Positions 31,365 through 40,821 are shown, counted from the stretch's first letter. The stretch: DNA of 64,000 nucleotides from Candidatus Electrothrix communis (GCA_030644725.1 CP130629.1:62001-126000); one strand, 5' to 3'. The notes: a model not told the origin generated them from the sequence alone. A program made the numbers and translations.

Positions 31365-32900
31365 ATGAAAAAAAATAAGTATATGTATCTTTGCGCGTGT
31401 CTGCTGCTTTGCGGCACTGCGGCGTCAGCTGAATCCTTGGGTTCTGCGGATGAGGATATTCAGAAGAATTTTAATCGGTTGGTGACGACCAAGCAATGCC
31501 AGGGCTGTGACCTGAAAGGGGCTGTCCTGACCAGAATGGATTTGCGGGAAGCGAATTTGCAAGGTGCTGATCTTTCCGAAGCTAAGCTCAGTCTGACGAA
31601 TTTATCCAAGGCCAATCTGAAAAATGCTGTCCTGCGGGGCGCTGTTCTGGGTGGGGCGGATTTTTCGGGAGCGGATCTTCGAGGAGTTGATCTGACGGAT
31701 GCGCAGCTGGCAGGGGCCTATTTGAAAGAGGCCCTTTTAGACCAAGAAATCATCCCTGAAAAGCCGTATGAACCAGAGGAACTTCCTGAAGCTTTGCCCA
31801 AAGAGGTATTAGGCGGGGTGTCGGAGGAATCTTTGGGCATAGAGGAGGTTGAACTCCCTGAGGCATCGACGCCGATATCGCCCCTGCCTCCTGCTCAGGA
31901 ACTCATAACTCCCGAGCCGGAACTGGATGCTGTGGCTCCTGCTGCTGAGGAAGAGGAGATTCTCCCTTCCACTGTTCCTTCTGCTGACACATCAAGTATT
32001 GAAGAAAGCAGCGTACTCCTTGGATCATCGCCTGAGTTACTAGAAGAGTCTGTCAAGACGGGGCAGGAATCCAGAGAAAAAAAAAAGGAAGCGGTAAGGC
32101 TACCAGAACTACCTGATATTGAGGGAAGGACTGCTACAACAGTGCGCCCTAAGGAATTAACCCCTATCGCAGAAGCTCAGATAGCCGATCCCGGTCAGGC
32201 AGACAACCTGCCTGATGCCCTACCAGATACTGATACTGCGCTGGCAGAGAGGAAAACGGCAGGGCTTGATGACATTCTGGTGATTGATACCGTGCCGAAG
32301 AAAGAACAAAGCGAATCTGGAAATAAGGAAACAGAGCTGAGTGTCTGGGATACCTTTACTTCCCTGTTTAGTTCTGATACTGCGGAGAAGGAAGAAACTG
32401 CAAAGGTCGCTGTTAAATCCGGTGCTGCAAAGAAGGGTGTACCAGATCTGAAAGCGTCCAAGGTGAAGGTTGTTGCTCAGGAAGAAAAGAATGTGCAATC
32501 TACTGCTCAACAGCAGGGCGGGGCCTACACCGTAGAGACCTTTGGGCAAAGTCGAGCCAGATTGCAGACCTTGGTCGATAAGCTGCATGAAGAGAAACGT
32601 TGCGTGTCCTGCGACTTAGCCGGTGCAGATCTGGCTGATAATGATCTGGAAGAGGTTGATCTGGAACGGGCGGATCTCAGCGGGGCCCAGCTGGAAAAGA
32701 CTGATCTGCGGACTGCCAACCTGAAAGGGGTGAATTTCACCGATGCAAATCTGAAAAATGCAGATCTGCGTGGGGCTGATTTATACCTTGCTGATTTTAC
32801 TAATGCCGACCTTACTGGGGCACAGTTGCAAGGGGCATTGATTGACTCGACCACTTTTACCGGTGCGGTCGGGGCAAAGGTTGAGGCTGCTCATGAGTAA
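31365..32900 (+). CDS. Secreted protein with two pentapeptide-repeat modules
   Basis: 511 residues with a signal peptide (cleavage near TAASAE). Two pentapeptide-repeat helices, residues ~45-125 and ~415-500, consist of A(D/N)LxX units (LREANLQGADLSEAKLSLTN; LERADLSGAQLEKTDLRTAN). Each module starts with the same cap: a run like RLVTTKQCQGCDLKGA or KLHEEKRCVSCDLAGA, containing CxxC. Between them is a ~280-residue acidic, Pro/Glu-rich linker. The two modules probably arose by duplication. Location in the periplasm or outside is inferred from the signal peptide; the ligand is unknown. Confidence 0.83.
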   Translation: MKKNKYMYLCACLLLCGTAASAESLGSADEDIQKNFNRLVTTKQCQGCDLKGAVLTRMDLREANLQGADLSEAKLSLTNLSKANLKNAVLRGAVLGGADFSGADLRGVDLTDAQLAGAYLKEALLDQEIIPEKPYEPEELPEALPKEVLGGVSEESLGIEEVELPEASTPISPLPPAQELITPEPELDAVAPAAEEEEILPSTVPSADTSSIEESSVLLGSSPELLEESVKTGQESREKKKEAVRLPELPDIEGRTATTVRPKELTPIAEAQIADPGQADNLPDALPDTDTALAERKTAGLDDILVIDTVPKKEQSESGNKETELSVWDTFTSLFSSDTAEKEETAKVAVKSGAAKKGVPDLKASKVKVVAQEEKNVQSTAQQQGGAYTVETFGQSRARLQTLVDKLHEEKRCVSCDLAGADLADNDLEEVDLERADLSGAQLEKTDLRTANLKGVNFTDANLKNADLRGADLYLADFTNADLTGAQLQGALIDSTTFTGAVGAKVEAAHE

Positions 32901-32980
32901 GCATGAAAGTCAGTGAAAAACGTGTCGTTGAGTAAATAGAGTTGACAAGAGGGATTTATTCAGCTATACGATAGAGTTTA

Positions 32981-33069
32981 TATGAAAATGGCCGATGACT
33001 TCCCGAGTCACCCGACAATTTTCATTTTTTGTTGTTCCTCCCCAGAGGGGAGTGATGGGTATTTATTTT
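32981..33069. repeat. Nested-hairpin interspersed element, copy 2
   Basis: atgaaaat (32982-32989) pairs with attttcat (33018-33025); inside it tgact pairs with agtca; then ctcccc pairs with ggggag at 33038-33052. Order, spacing and flanking atgggNNtttatttt match the copy at 25300-25390. It lies upstream of rpsT. Confidence 0.72.
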
Positions 33070-33201
33070 AAAATGGTTTTTTGCGGAGAAAGAAAGATCT
33101 CCGTCTAGAAAATATTGTTCCGTTATTTCGTCATAAGCAGCTATCTGTTCGGGATAGCTCACCGGATTATATTTATTTATAGAAAGCATCAAGGAGTTTT
33201 C

Positions 33202-33474
33202 ATGGCTAATCATAAGTCAGCGATCAAGAGGCACAAGCAATCCCAGGCACGCCGTATGCGTAATCGAATCAACAAATCAAAAATGAGCACTGTCATTCGT
33301 CGTGTTGAAGAAGCCTTGGTGGCCGGGGTTGAGGATGCAGCTCAGGAAGCCCTGAAAATCGCTATACCGGTTATTCAGAAAACTGCCGGGAAAGGGACTA
33401 TTCATAAGAAAACAGCATCCCGCAAGATTTCCAGACTGACTGGCCGAGTTAACCGCATGATGCCCATCGGTTGA
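33202..33474 (+). CDS. rpsT: 30S ribosomal protein S20
   Basis: 90 residues starting MANHKSAIKRHKQSQARR, preceded by AAGGAG. It has the full S20 pattern: RNRINKSKMSTVIRRVEEAL, KGTIHKKTASRKISRLTGRV. It binds 16S rRNA in the small subunit. The gene is followed by a strong terminator, so it is a single transcription unit. Confidence 0.97.
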   Translation: MANHKSAIKRHKQSQARRMRNRINKSKMSTVIRRVEEALVAGVEDAAQEALKIAIPVIQKTAGKGTIHKKTASRKISRLTGRVNRMMPIG

Positions 33475-33522
33475 TTGGATCGGTTCCCGACGGGAATCCT
33501 TTGACTTCATAGAGGGATTATG

Positions 33523-33555
33523 AGCCATGGAAGCTGGACTTCCGTGGCTTTTTTT
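33523..33555 (+). terminator. Rho-independent terminator of rpsT
   Basis: agccatggaag (33523-33533) pairs with cttccgtggct (33539-33549) through 10 Watson-Crick pairs and one T-G wobble, with a 5-nt loop, followed by a T-run. It separates rpsT from trpE. Confidence 0.9.
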
Positions 33556-33627
33556 GTTTGAGGCTGCGCTCATTGCTGCTGAGGCAGAGAACGCGTTTCT
33601 ACTCATCGTATTTATTGATAGGTAATC

Positions 33628-35178
33628 ATGTATTCTCCTGACTTGGAATCCTTTTCCGAGATGATCGAACAGGCCGGGCTTGTTCCCCTGCACCGGACAA
33701 TTGTCGCAGATCTTGATACCCCTTTGACCATCTTTGCCAAGGTGGCGGAAAGGGAAAAACACGCCTTTCTTTTTGAGTCTATGGAGGGCGGGGAGAAGTG
33801 GGGGCGCTATTCCTTTATCGGGCTGGACCCGCTGCTGTCTTTTTCATCTATCGGGGACGCAGTAACTTTGCGTCGCGCCGGTTCCCAGGCTACGGCTGAG
33901 GATGAGGGAGGGGAGCCTGATGTTAAGATTGAGGAAATCCGGGAGAGCGTTAACCCGTTTCAGGAACTGCGTGACCTGCTGGCCTCCTTTAATGCCAGCA
34001 CGGCACCGGGCTTACCTCGTTTTTACGGGGGCGCAGTGGGATTTCTCGGCTATGATATGATCCGTTTTATTGAAGAGATTCCGGATCAGCATGCGCCGCT
34101 TGATTTTCCTGATTCCTCCTTTATTGTGCCCCGGTTGGTTCTGATTCACGACTCGGTTGATCAAACCTTGACCGTGGTTTGCAATGTGGTGCCGGGCATG
34201 GGGGATGATGCGTCAGATCCGTCTGGTACGGTGGATACTACGGCACTTTATCAGGACGGCTGCCAGCGCATTGATACAATTATCGAGCTGATCAGAAGCC
34301 CTTTGCCGACGTCGCTCGCCGCCCATGCAGCAGGCTGCCCCCCGCATACTTTTACCTCCAATATGGACGAGGCAACCTATGCCGGTATGGTCGAGCAGGC
34401 CAAGGAGTACATTCTCTCCGGTGACATCATTCAGGTTGTGCTCTCTCAGCGGTTTCATACTGAAACCACGATGGATCCCTTTCTGCTCTATCGTTCTCTG
34501 CGTCATATCAACCCCAGCCCCTACCTGTTCTATCTCCGTCTGGACGATATCATTTTGATCGGTTCTTCACCGGAAATTTTGGTGCGTTTGGAAGATGATG
34601 AGATAGAGCTGCGGCCCATTGCCGGGACTCGGAAGCGAGGGGCAACTCCTCAGGAAGATAAGGAGCTGGAAGAGGAGCTGCTGGCCGATCCCAAGGAACG
34701 GGCTGAGCATCTGATGCTGGTGGACCTGGGGCGTAATGATGTGGGCCGGGTGGCAGCAGGCGGCTCGGTAACCACCGGTGATTTGCTGATTGTTGAGCAG
34801 TACAGCCATGTTATGCATATTGTCTCCGGGGTGCATGGCAAGCTGGCAGAGGGTAAGGACCAGTTTGACGTGTTGGAGGCCTGTTTTCCAGCCGGGACGG
34901 TCAGCGGAGCATCGAAGATCCGGGCCATGCAGGTCATCGATGAGCTGGAACCGGCGCGGCGCGGTCCCTATGCCGGGGCAGTGGGCTATTTCGGTTTTTC
35001 CGGCAATATGGATTTCTGTATCACCATTCGTACCTTTGTTATGCAGGGTAAGGATCTGTGGATTCAGGCCGGGGCAGGGATTGTGTCAGACTCTGTGCCG
35101 GAGAAGGAGTTTGAGGAGACCGTGAATAAGGCCCAGGGTTTACGTCGGGCTGTAGAACTTGCTGAACAGGGGTTATAA
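33628..35178 (+). CDS. trpE: Anthranilate synthase component I
   Basis: 516 residues. The N-terminal region contains the FLFESMEGGEKWGRYSFIG segment that corresponds to the tryptophan-binding site. The chorismate-binding domain carries the classic motifs GDIIQVVLSQRF, SPYLFYLRLDDIILIGSSPE, RPIAGTRKRG, AEHLMLVDLGRNDVGRV, YSHVMHIVSGV, FPAGTVSGASKIRAM and GPYAGAVGYFG. It converts chorismate to anthranilate with TrpG. I find no Trp-rich leader peptide in the 70 bp before the ATG. trpG follows at 3 bp. PabB is the main alternative, but the length and motifs favour TrpE. Confidence 0.93.
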   Translation: MYSPDLESFSEMIEQAGLVPLHRTIVADLDTPLTIFAKVAEREKHAFLFESMEGGEKWGRYSFIGLDPLLSFSSIGDAVTLRRAGSQATAEDEGGEPDVKIEEIRESVNPFQELRDLLASFNASTAPGLPRFYGGAVGFLGYDMIRFIEEIPDQHAPLDFPDSSFIVPRLVLIHDSVDQTLTVVCNVVPGMGDDASDPSGTVDTTALYQDGCQRIDTIIELIRSPLPTSLAAHAAGCPPHTFTSNMDEATYAGMVEQAKEYILSGDIIQVVLSQRFHTETTMDPFLLYRSLRHINPSPYLFYLRLDDIILIGSSPEILVRLEDDEIELRPIAGTRKRGATPQEDKELEEELLADPKERAEHLMLVDLGRNDVGRVAAGGSVTTGDLLIVEQYSHVMHIVSGVHGKLAEGKDQFDVLEACFPAGTVSGASKIRAMQVIDELEPARRGPYAGAVGYFGFSGNMDFCITIRTFVMQGKDLWIQAGAGIVSDSVPEKEFEETVNKAQGLRRAVELAEQGL

Positions 35179-35180
35179 CT

Positions 35181-35798
35181 GTGATTGTTATTATTGATAA
35201 CTACGATTCGTTTACCTTTAATATTGTCCAGACCTTGGCTGCGGCCCCTCCGGGTGCGTCCGCTGATTGGCAGCAGCCTGATATCCGGGTCTTTCGCAAT
35301 GATAAGATCACGGTGCAGGAGATCGCCGACATGGCGCCCGCCCGGCTGTTGATTTCCCCAGGTCCTTGTACGCCCAAAGAGGCGGGTATTTCTGTTGAGG
35401 CCATTCAGTACTTCAGTGGTAAAATCCCGATCCTCGGGGTCTGTCTGGGGCATCAATCCATCGGCGAGGCCTTTGGCGGCAAGGTGATCCGGGCGGGTAG
35501 GGTGATGCACGGTAAGACCAGCCCCATGCATCATGATAACCGGGGGGTGTTCTTCGGTTTGGAAAATCCCTTTGCCGGGATGCGCTATCATTCCCTGGTG
35601 GTTGAGGAAGCCACCCTGCCTGATTGCTTTGAGGCCACGGCCCATACGGATCAGGGTGAGCTGATGGGGATCCGTCATAAGACCCTGGATGTGGAAGGGG
35701 TGCAGTTTCACCCGGAATCCATCATGACTGATGTGGGGGCGGTGCTACTGCATAATTTTCTGCGGGCGGATTATCCGGGCTTGATGCGGAAGGGGTGA
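35181..35798 (+). CDS. trpG: Anthranilate synthase component II (glutamine amidotransferase)
   Basis: 205 residues from a GTG start 3 bp after trpE. It is a class I glutamine amidotransferase with VIIDNYDSFTFNIVQ at the N-terminus, LISPGPCTPKEAG (oxyanion region), the nucleophile in LGVCLGHQSIGEAFGG, and the His-Glu pair in GVQFHPESIMTDVG. It supplies ammonia to TrpE and may also serve PabB. No trpD or other trp genes follow; the next genes are accessory Rpn-type nucleases. Confidence 0.92.
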   Translation: MIVIIDNYDSFTFNIVQTLAAAPPGASADWQQPDIRVFRNDKITVQEIADMAPARLLISPGPCTPKEAGISVEAIQYFSGKIPILGVCLGHQSIGEAFGGKVIRAGRVMHGKTSPMHHDNRGVFFGLENPFAGMRYHSLVVEEATLPDCFEATAHTDQGELMGIRHKTLDVEGVQFHPESIMTDVGAVLLHNFLRADYPGLMRKG

Positions 35799-35912
35799 TT
35801 TTTTTCTGAGGGATGCACAGGAAGGTTTTTCCCCTTTATGTCGGGTGACGTAGGGCGTGCCTTCCTTTGTTGGCAGGACGTTTTTCCTATGAATTTAACT
35901 AGGTGAAGAGCA

Positions 35913-36725
35913 ATGAAGAAAGTGGCGTCCCTGAAGTACGGTGTGGTTTTTAAGAAGGCTTTCTGCGACCCGGAAATTTTTTCGGCTTTTGCCCAGGCTA
36001 TGATTGGTCGGCCTATCAGCATTGATCATGTGGAGACGGAAAAGGAGTTTGATCCGCCTATCGGCTATATCAAACCCCGCTTTGATCTCTTTGCCGAAGA
36101 CACTGAGCATCGGCTTATTGTCGATATCCAGCATGCCCGGCTGAACGATCATTATGATCGGTTTCTTTACTATCATTGCGCGGCCTTATTGGAACAGGTG
36201 GCAAGCTCTAAAAATTATCGACCTCCCTTGACTGTATACACCGTGGTTGTTCTCACTTCGGGCGACCGTCATCAGCGGGATATTGCAGTGGTTGATTTTG
36301 ATCCCCATGACTTGGCAGGTAAGCCGCTTCAGGAAGTTTCCCATAAGGTGATTTATCTCTGTCCGAAATACGTTTCCGAAGCAACACCGGAGCCGTACCG
36401 GGAATGGCTCCGGGCTATTGACGACACCCTAGATGAAGAAGTGGATGAAAGTCTGTATGCCCAAGACGTTATCCAAAGGCTGTTTGAATTCATCCGACGA
36501 GATCACCTGTCGCCGGAGGAACGGGCTAGGATGATAGAAGAATATCATCAGGAAGAGCTTCAGCAGACCAAGTTTGAAGAAGGCGTCAAAGAGGGTAAGA
36601 AGGAGGAAAAACAGTTTATTGCAACGAACTTTCTTCAAAAAGGTGTTGCTCCTGAGCTTGTGGCTGAGGCGACCGGTTTATCAATGGCGGAGATTACAGC
36701 CTTGGAAGAAGCCCGGAATTCATGA
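35913..36725 (+). CDS. Rpn family recombination-promoting nuclease/putative transposase
   Basis: 270 residues. The N-terminal part is a PD-(D/E)XK-type nuclease of the Rpn/PDDEXK_2 group: KYGVVFKKAFCDPEIFSAF, FDPPIGYIKPRFDLFAED (first catalytic Asp), LIVDIQHARLNDHYDRFLYY (second acidic residue with Q in place of K) and VYTVVVLTSGDRH. The C-terminus is helical (SPEERARMIEEYHQEELQQT) and ends with AEATGLSMAEITALEE. Such proteins cut DNA and stimulate recombination in E. coli. A second, damaged copy follows in tandem. Confidence 0.88.
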   Translation: MKKVASLKYGVVFKKAFCDPEIFSAFAQAMIGRPISIDHVETEKEFDPPIGYIKPRFDLFAEDTEHRLIVDIQHARLNDHYDRFLYYHCAALLEQVASSKNYRPPLTVYTVVVLTSGDRHQRDIAVVDFDPHDLAGKPLQEVSHKVIYLCPKYVSEATPEPYREWLRAIDDTLDEEVDESLYAQDVIQRLFEFIRRDHLSPEERARMIEEYHQEELQQTKFEEGVKEGKKEEKQFIATNFLQKGVAPELVAEATGLSMAEITALEEARNS

Positions 36726-36750
36726 TGAGTGATGACCTTGGTGAACGTAA

Positions 36751-37493
36751 ATGAAGAAGGTAGCTTCACTCAAGTACGGTGTTGTTTTTAAAAAGGCTTT
36801 CTGCGACCCGGAAATTTTCTCGGCTTTTTCCCAAGATATGATCGGTCGTCCTGTCAGTATTGACCATGTGGAGACGGAAAAGGAATTTGATCCGCCCATC
36901 GGCTTGTTGTTGATATCCAGCATGCCCGAACAAACGATCATTATGATCGCTTCCTCTATTACCACTGTGCAGCTCTGCTGGAGCAGGTGGCCAGTTCTAA
37001 AAATTACCGTCCGCCGCTGTCCGTATTTACCCTTGTTGTCCTTACATCAGGCGACCGCCATCAGCGCGATATTGCGGTGATTGATCTTGATCCCCATGAT
37101 CTGGCAGGTAATCCGCTCCGGGAAGTTTCTCATAAGGTTATCTATCTCTGCCCGAAATATGTTTCCGAAGCAACGCCGGAGCCGTGTCGGGAATGGTTGC
37201 GGGCTATTAATGATACTTTGAATGAAGAGGTGGATGAGAGCCAGTATGGTGAAGGGGTTATTCAGAAGTTGTTCGAGGCCATCCGGCGGGATCACCTGTC
37301 GCCGGAAGAACGGGCCAGGATGATTGAGGAGTATAATCAGGAAGAGCTTCAGCAGACGATGTTTGAAGAGGGGGCTATGGAAGCAAAACGACTCGTTGCA
37401 AAGAATTGTTTGTTAAAAGGGCTTGCCCCTGAGCTTGTGGCTGAGGCGACCGGTTTATCAATGGCGGAGATTGTGGGGTTGGAAGAGGGATGA
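36751..37493 (+). pseudogene. Broken tandem copy of the Rpn nuclease gene
   Basis: This gene copies the one at 35913 nearly throughout. After FDPPIG the reading frame shifts: 49 bp present in the intact copy (36060/36066 to 36109/36115) are missing here at 36898-36904. In the intact copy the missing segment is bounded by the 7-bp direct repeat atcggct, and one atcggct remains here, so the loss looks like slippage between direct repeats. It removes the first catalytic aspartate region (RFDLFAED). The downstream part continues in another frame to 37493 (SSKNYRPPLSVFTLVVLTSG onward), with a slightly shorter C-terminus. Confidence 0.88.
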
Positions 37494-37571
37494 AAAATTT
37501 GGAGTTATATGAGTAGGTATTATGGGCACGATTTTCTGACTTGACGGTGAAAGACAAGAGGGGAATGATCT

Positions 37572-39581
37572 ATGAAACGAGACGTTAAGATAACATCTTC
37601 AGGAATCAAAAAAGTCCTTAAAAGCTATAAATGTTACCATGGAGTGGCCGAATATATATGGAATGGATTTGATGCACAAGCAAGAACCGTAGAAATTAAC
37701 TATGAGTTGAATAAACTAGGATCAGTAGATCTGCTTTCAATAAAAGATGATGGACACGGTATTAATCTTGATAACTTAGAAGAGAAGTTTGATAAATTTT
37801 ATGATTCTGAGAAGACAATACAAATTCAATCTCCTAAGCATTCGTCCATACTGCATGGAAAGAATGGTGTGGGAAGATTAACCTTTTTCACCTTTGCAGG
37901 TGATGCTGAATGGCATACTTCTTATGAAAACGGTGGGGTGGAAAGTGGTGTAATAAGAGTTAGTTCTCAAGATCTTAAAGGGTATCAACCTGAAAAAAGT
38001 ACTAAAGATCCTGTGGAAACCGGTACAACTGTAATCTTTAAAAATCTTATTATAAGCCAGCGTGATATAGAATGTGACATCATTCCATATTTAAAGAAAG
38101 AGTTTTGCTGGTTTCTGGAGTTGAATAAATCAAAAGAATATAGCTTGTTGATCAATGGGGAACCGCTAGATTATGCCCAGCTTATATGTGATAAGGATGA
38201 ATTCGAACTTAATTTTGAGGTATCGACTTTCTTTAAAATTCGTTTTTTTCAATGGAAAGAGCCTTTGAATAAAGAGCTATCAAAATTTTATTACCTTGAT
38301 AGCTCGGAAAAAGAGATATTTAAAGGGTATACAACTATGAATAGAAAAGGAGATCATTTCTATCATAGTGTGTTTATTGCCAGTGATTTTTTTAAAAGCT
38401 TTGATTTTTCTTCAAATGAGGATTCGAACCAAGTATCTCTGTTTTCGGAGGCTAAAAGTTCTGTTGAATATAAATTTTTGTGCAAAGAGATTAATAGATA
38501 TTTAAGAGCGAAAAGAAAACCGTATCTAAGAAGTTTTGCTTGTGCAATGGTTGAAAAATTTGAATCAGATGGGATTCTTCCTGAATATAAAAATGATTGG
38601 GAGATATTCCGTAGAAATGAACTGAAAGATACAATAATAAGTTTATATGAAGTTCAGCCAAAAATATTCTCTAATCTAAACATAGAGCAGAAAAAAACTT
38701 TTGTTCGATTTTTAGACTTATTACTGGATTCAAACGAACGAGAGCATATTCTTACAATTTTAGAGGAAGTAGTAAGCTTAGAGGAAGAAGAGAGAGAAGA
38801 GCTTGCTGGTCTTTTTAAATCAACAAGATTGAATAGAATTATCTCTACAATAAAATTGATTGAGGACAGATATAAAACTTATTACATATTGAAAGAATTT
38901 GTTTTCAATTCAACGCTAAAAGCAAATGAAGTTGATCACCTTCAGGGCTTAATAGAGAATAATTATTGGTTCTTTGGAGAGCAATACCATCTTGTCACTG
39001 CGGCAGAGCCTAAATTTGAGGAGGCATTACGAAGATATGTTTATGAAATATCAGGGACGATATACGAAAGAAAAATTGAACATCCTGATAAGAATAGAGA
39101 AATGGATATCTTTGCTTGTCGTCAAAATAAATTAACTGATAATATTGAAAATATTGTTGTTGAGCTAAAACATAATCGAATTAATCTGGGGCAAAAGGAA
39201 TATTTTCAAGTTATCAGATATCTTGATGTCATAAAAAAACAGCCAGAATTTAATGCTTCCAATATGGAATGGAGATTTTATCTTGTTGGAAAACGATTTG
39301 ATACATCTGGTTTTATTGAAGGGCAAATAGAAACGAATAAACCTCATGGAGAGAAAGGGCTAGTTCTGTATCAGGAGAACGGACGAATTAAATTCTATGT
39401 GAAAACATGGAGTGAAATATTTACTGAATTTGAACTTAAGCATAAGTTTCTTGATGAAAAGCTTAAATTAGAACGAGAGGCTCTTTTTCCCGAAGAGAGC
39501 ACTGCGAACGAATTAGTTGGGATTTCTATTGAAAATAGTGCAGTGAGCCGAGAAGAGGTTCAAATACCTGTGGTCTCATAA
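37572..39581 (+). CDS. GHKL (MORC/Hsp90-like) ATPase fused to a PD-(D/E)XK nuclease domain
   Basis: 669 residues, AT-rich compared with neighbours. The N-terminal domain is a GHKL ATPase: EYIWNGFDAQA (Glu27/Asn31, Mg site), IKDDGHGINLDN (Asp59-x-Gly-x-Gly) and SILHGKNGVGRLTFF (lid). This is the arrangement of bacterial MORC-like proteins. The middle (~200-440) is of unknown helical type. The C-terminal ~160 residues form a Shedu/DUF4263-like nuclease: Asp512 in REMDIFACRQ, Glu531-Leu-Lys533 in VVELKHNR and Gln546...Tyr550 in FQVIRYL (QxxxY motif). An ATP-gated nuclease is inferred. It lies 22 bp upstream of an ABC-type ATPase gene and is probably cotranscribed with it. Confidence 0.82.
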   Translation: MKRDVKITSSGIKKVLKSYKCYHGVAEYIWNGFDAQARTVEINYELNKLGSVDLLSIKDDGHGINLDNLEEKFDKFYDSEKTIQIQSPKHSSILHGKNGVGRLTFFTFAGDAEWHTSYENGGVESGVIRVSSQDLKGYQPEKSTKDPVETGTTVIFKNLIISQRDIECDIIPYLKKEFCWFLELNKSKEYSLLINGEPLDYAQLICDKDEFELNFEVSTFFKIRFFQWKEPLNKELSKFYYLDSSEKEIFKGYTTMNRKGDHFYHSVFIASDFFKSFDFSSNEDSNQVSLFSEAKSSVEYKFLCKEINRYLRAKRKPYLRSFACAMVEKFESDGILPEYKNDWEIFRRNELKDTIISLYEVQPKIFSNLNIEQKKTFVRFLDLLLDSNEREHILTILEEVVSLEEEEREELAGLFKSTRLNRIISTIKLIEDRYKTYYILKEFVFNSTLKANEVDHLQGLIENNYWFFGEQYHLVTAAEPKFEEALRRYVYEISGTIYERKIEHPDKNREMDIFACRQNKLTDNIENIVVELKHNRINLGQKEYFQVIRYLDVIKKQPEFNASNMEWRFYLVGKRFDTSGFIEGQIETNKPHGEKGLVLYQENGRIKFYVKTWSEIFTEFELKHKFLDEKLKLEREALFPEESTANELVGISIENSAVSREEVQIPVVS

Positions 39582-39603
39582 CTTAAATGGAGCTACAAGG
39601 TTC

Positions 39604-40821
39604 ATGGATAAGCTAATTTCTCCGATCATCATTAATTCCTTCCAGCCCTTACGCCTTCGGATTGAAGGAAACGGCCCGTTTCCAGAAAATCCATACGAGA
39701 TAGATTTTACCGATGAAGAAGGGCAGCCCTGCAATATTTTTCTGCTCATGTCAGAAAACGGCAGGGGTAAAACCACTGTGCTGGAAATCATGGCTGCCCT
39801 GATGGGGCTGCTCGGGAAAAAAGAGATAGAATCCTGCGGCGTGGAGGGCTTGGATAACGGAAAACTTGCTGTTCAATGGGATATCCTCGTACAGATCGTT
39901 GAAGATGATAATACTCCTCGAAATATTATTCTGTCCTTGTTGGCCGGGAATTTTTCAGGCGATAATCTGATCAGTTGGACTGAAGAAAAGCTGCAAAAAT
40001 ATGAGGCAGGCGGTCAGGAAGTAATAGGATTTCAGTGGACAAAAAAGAAAGGGTTTCTTCCTTGCATACCTCCTCATGCAATATCCCATGATTTGAATAA
40101 TGCATTTAATAAATGGGGAGGAACCGAGCCGGAGGTATTTGAAAAAACTCACTCGGGACTTCCCACTTTACTCCACTTCAGCGCATACCGCGACATTCCG
40201 AAGATAACCTCGCAAAAACGACAGATTTCAGAACCTGATTATTGGGGCTACAGCCCTGTCCGAAGATTTTCTTCCCACAACACATCCTGGGAAAATTCTC
40301 TGGACAATGTGCTGGTCTGGATGAAATGGTTGGATGACGGACGCTTGGAAAAGGCTGTTGAGATTATCAACAAGCGCGTGTTTCAGGGCAGCACGACCTT
40401 TATCAAAGGCGTGCGTAAAACTCCGCCGGAGGCAATTGTTGTTTCCAAAGGGCAGGAGCATGGGCTGGACCGGTTGAGCAGTGGAGAAAAGAACTTGGTA
40501 CAGCTGTTCTTACGTATCGGAGCGCATTGCACCCGTAATTCCATCATCCTGATTGATGAGCCGGAAATTCATCTCCACCCGAATTGGCAAAAACGACTGA
40601 TGAAACAGCTGCGGGAGTTTGCTCAGGAGCATCCGGGAATCACCATTATTCTTGCCACCCATTCCATAGAAATGCTACGAGCCTTCGGCTTTGAGCATAA
40701 AGAGAAGGGCCTGCGCAAGGGTGGTGAGATCGTAGAAGAGAATATTGTCGGTCAGGAACAGTTCTCGGCGAAGATTTTGAACAACACCCGGAATGGAGTA
40801 TTGTACAAAGAAGTGCGGTGA
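39604..40821 (+). CDS. AAA family ATPase, RecF/OLD-like (ABC-type)
   Basis: 405 residues. It has Walker A MSENGRGKTTVLE (Lys56), the ABC signature RLSSGEKNLVQLF, Walker B IILIDEPEIHLHPNW and the switch histidine in ILATHSIEM. This is the AAA_21/AAA_15 layout of SMC/RecF/OLD-type ATPases used in many antiphage systems. A TOPRIM nuclease, as in OLD proteins, is absent. Its partner is most likely the upstream GHKL/nuclease protein, which would supply the catalytic nuclease. The GC content is closer to the genome average than that of the upstream gene, so the pair may be of mixed origin. Confidence 0.87.
   Translation: MDKLISPIIINSFQPLRLRIEGNGPFPENPYEIDFTDEEGQPCNIFLLMSENGRGKTTVLEIMAALMGLLGKKEIESCGVEGLDNGKLAVQWDILVQIVEDDNTPRNIILSLLAGNFSGDNLISWTEEKLQKYEAGGQEVIGFQWTKKKGFLPCIPPHAISHDLNNAFNKWGGTEPEVFEKTHSGLPTLLHFSAYRDIPKITSQKRQISEPDYWGYSPVRRFSSHNTSWENSLDNVLVWMKWLDDGRLEKAVEIINKRVFQGSTTFIKGVRKTPPEAIVVSKGQEHGLDRLSSGEKNLVQLFLRIGAHCTRNSIILIDEPEIHLHPNWQKRLMKQLREFAQEHPGITIILATHSIEMLRAFGFEHKEKGLRKGGEIVEENIVGQEQFSAKILNNTRNGVLYKEVR

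Noticed and set aside
33115-33201. N-terminal extension of rpsT
   Set aside because: S20 starts MANHKSA in the family, and AAGGAG lies just before that ATG.
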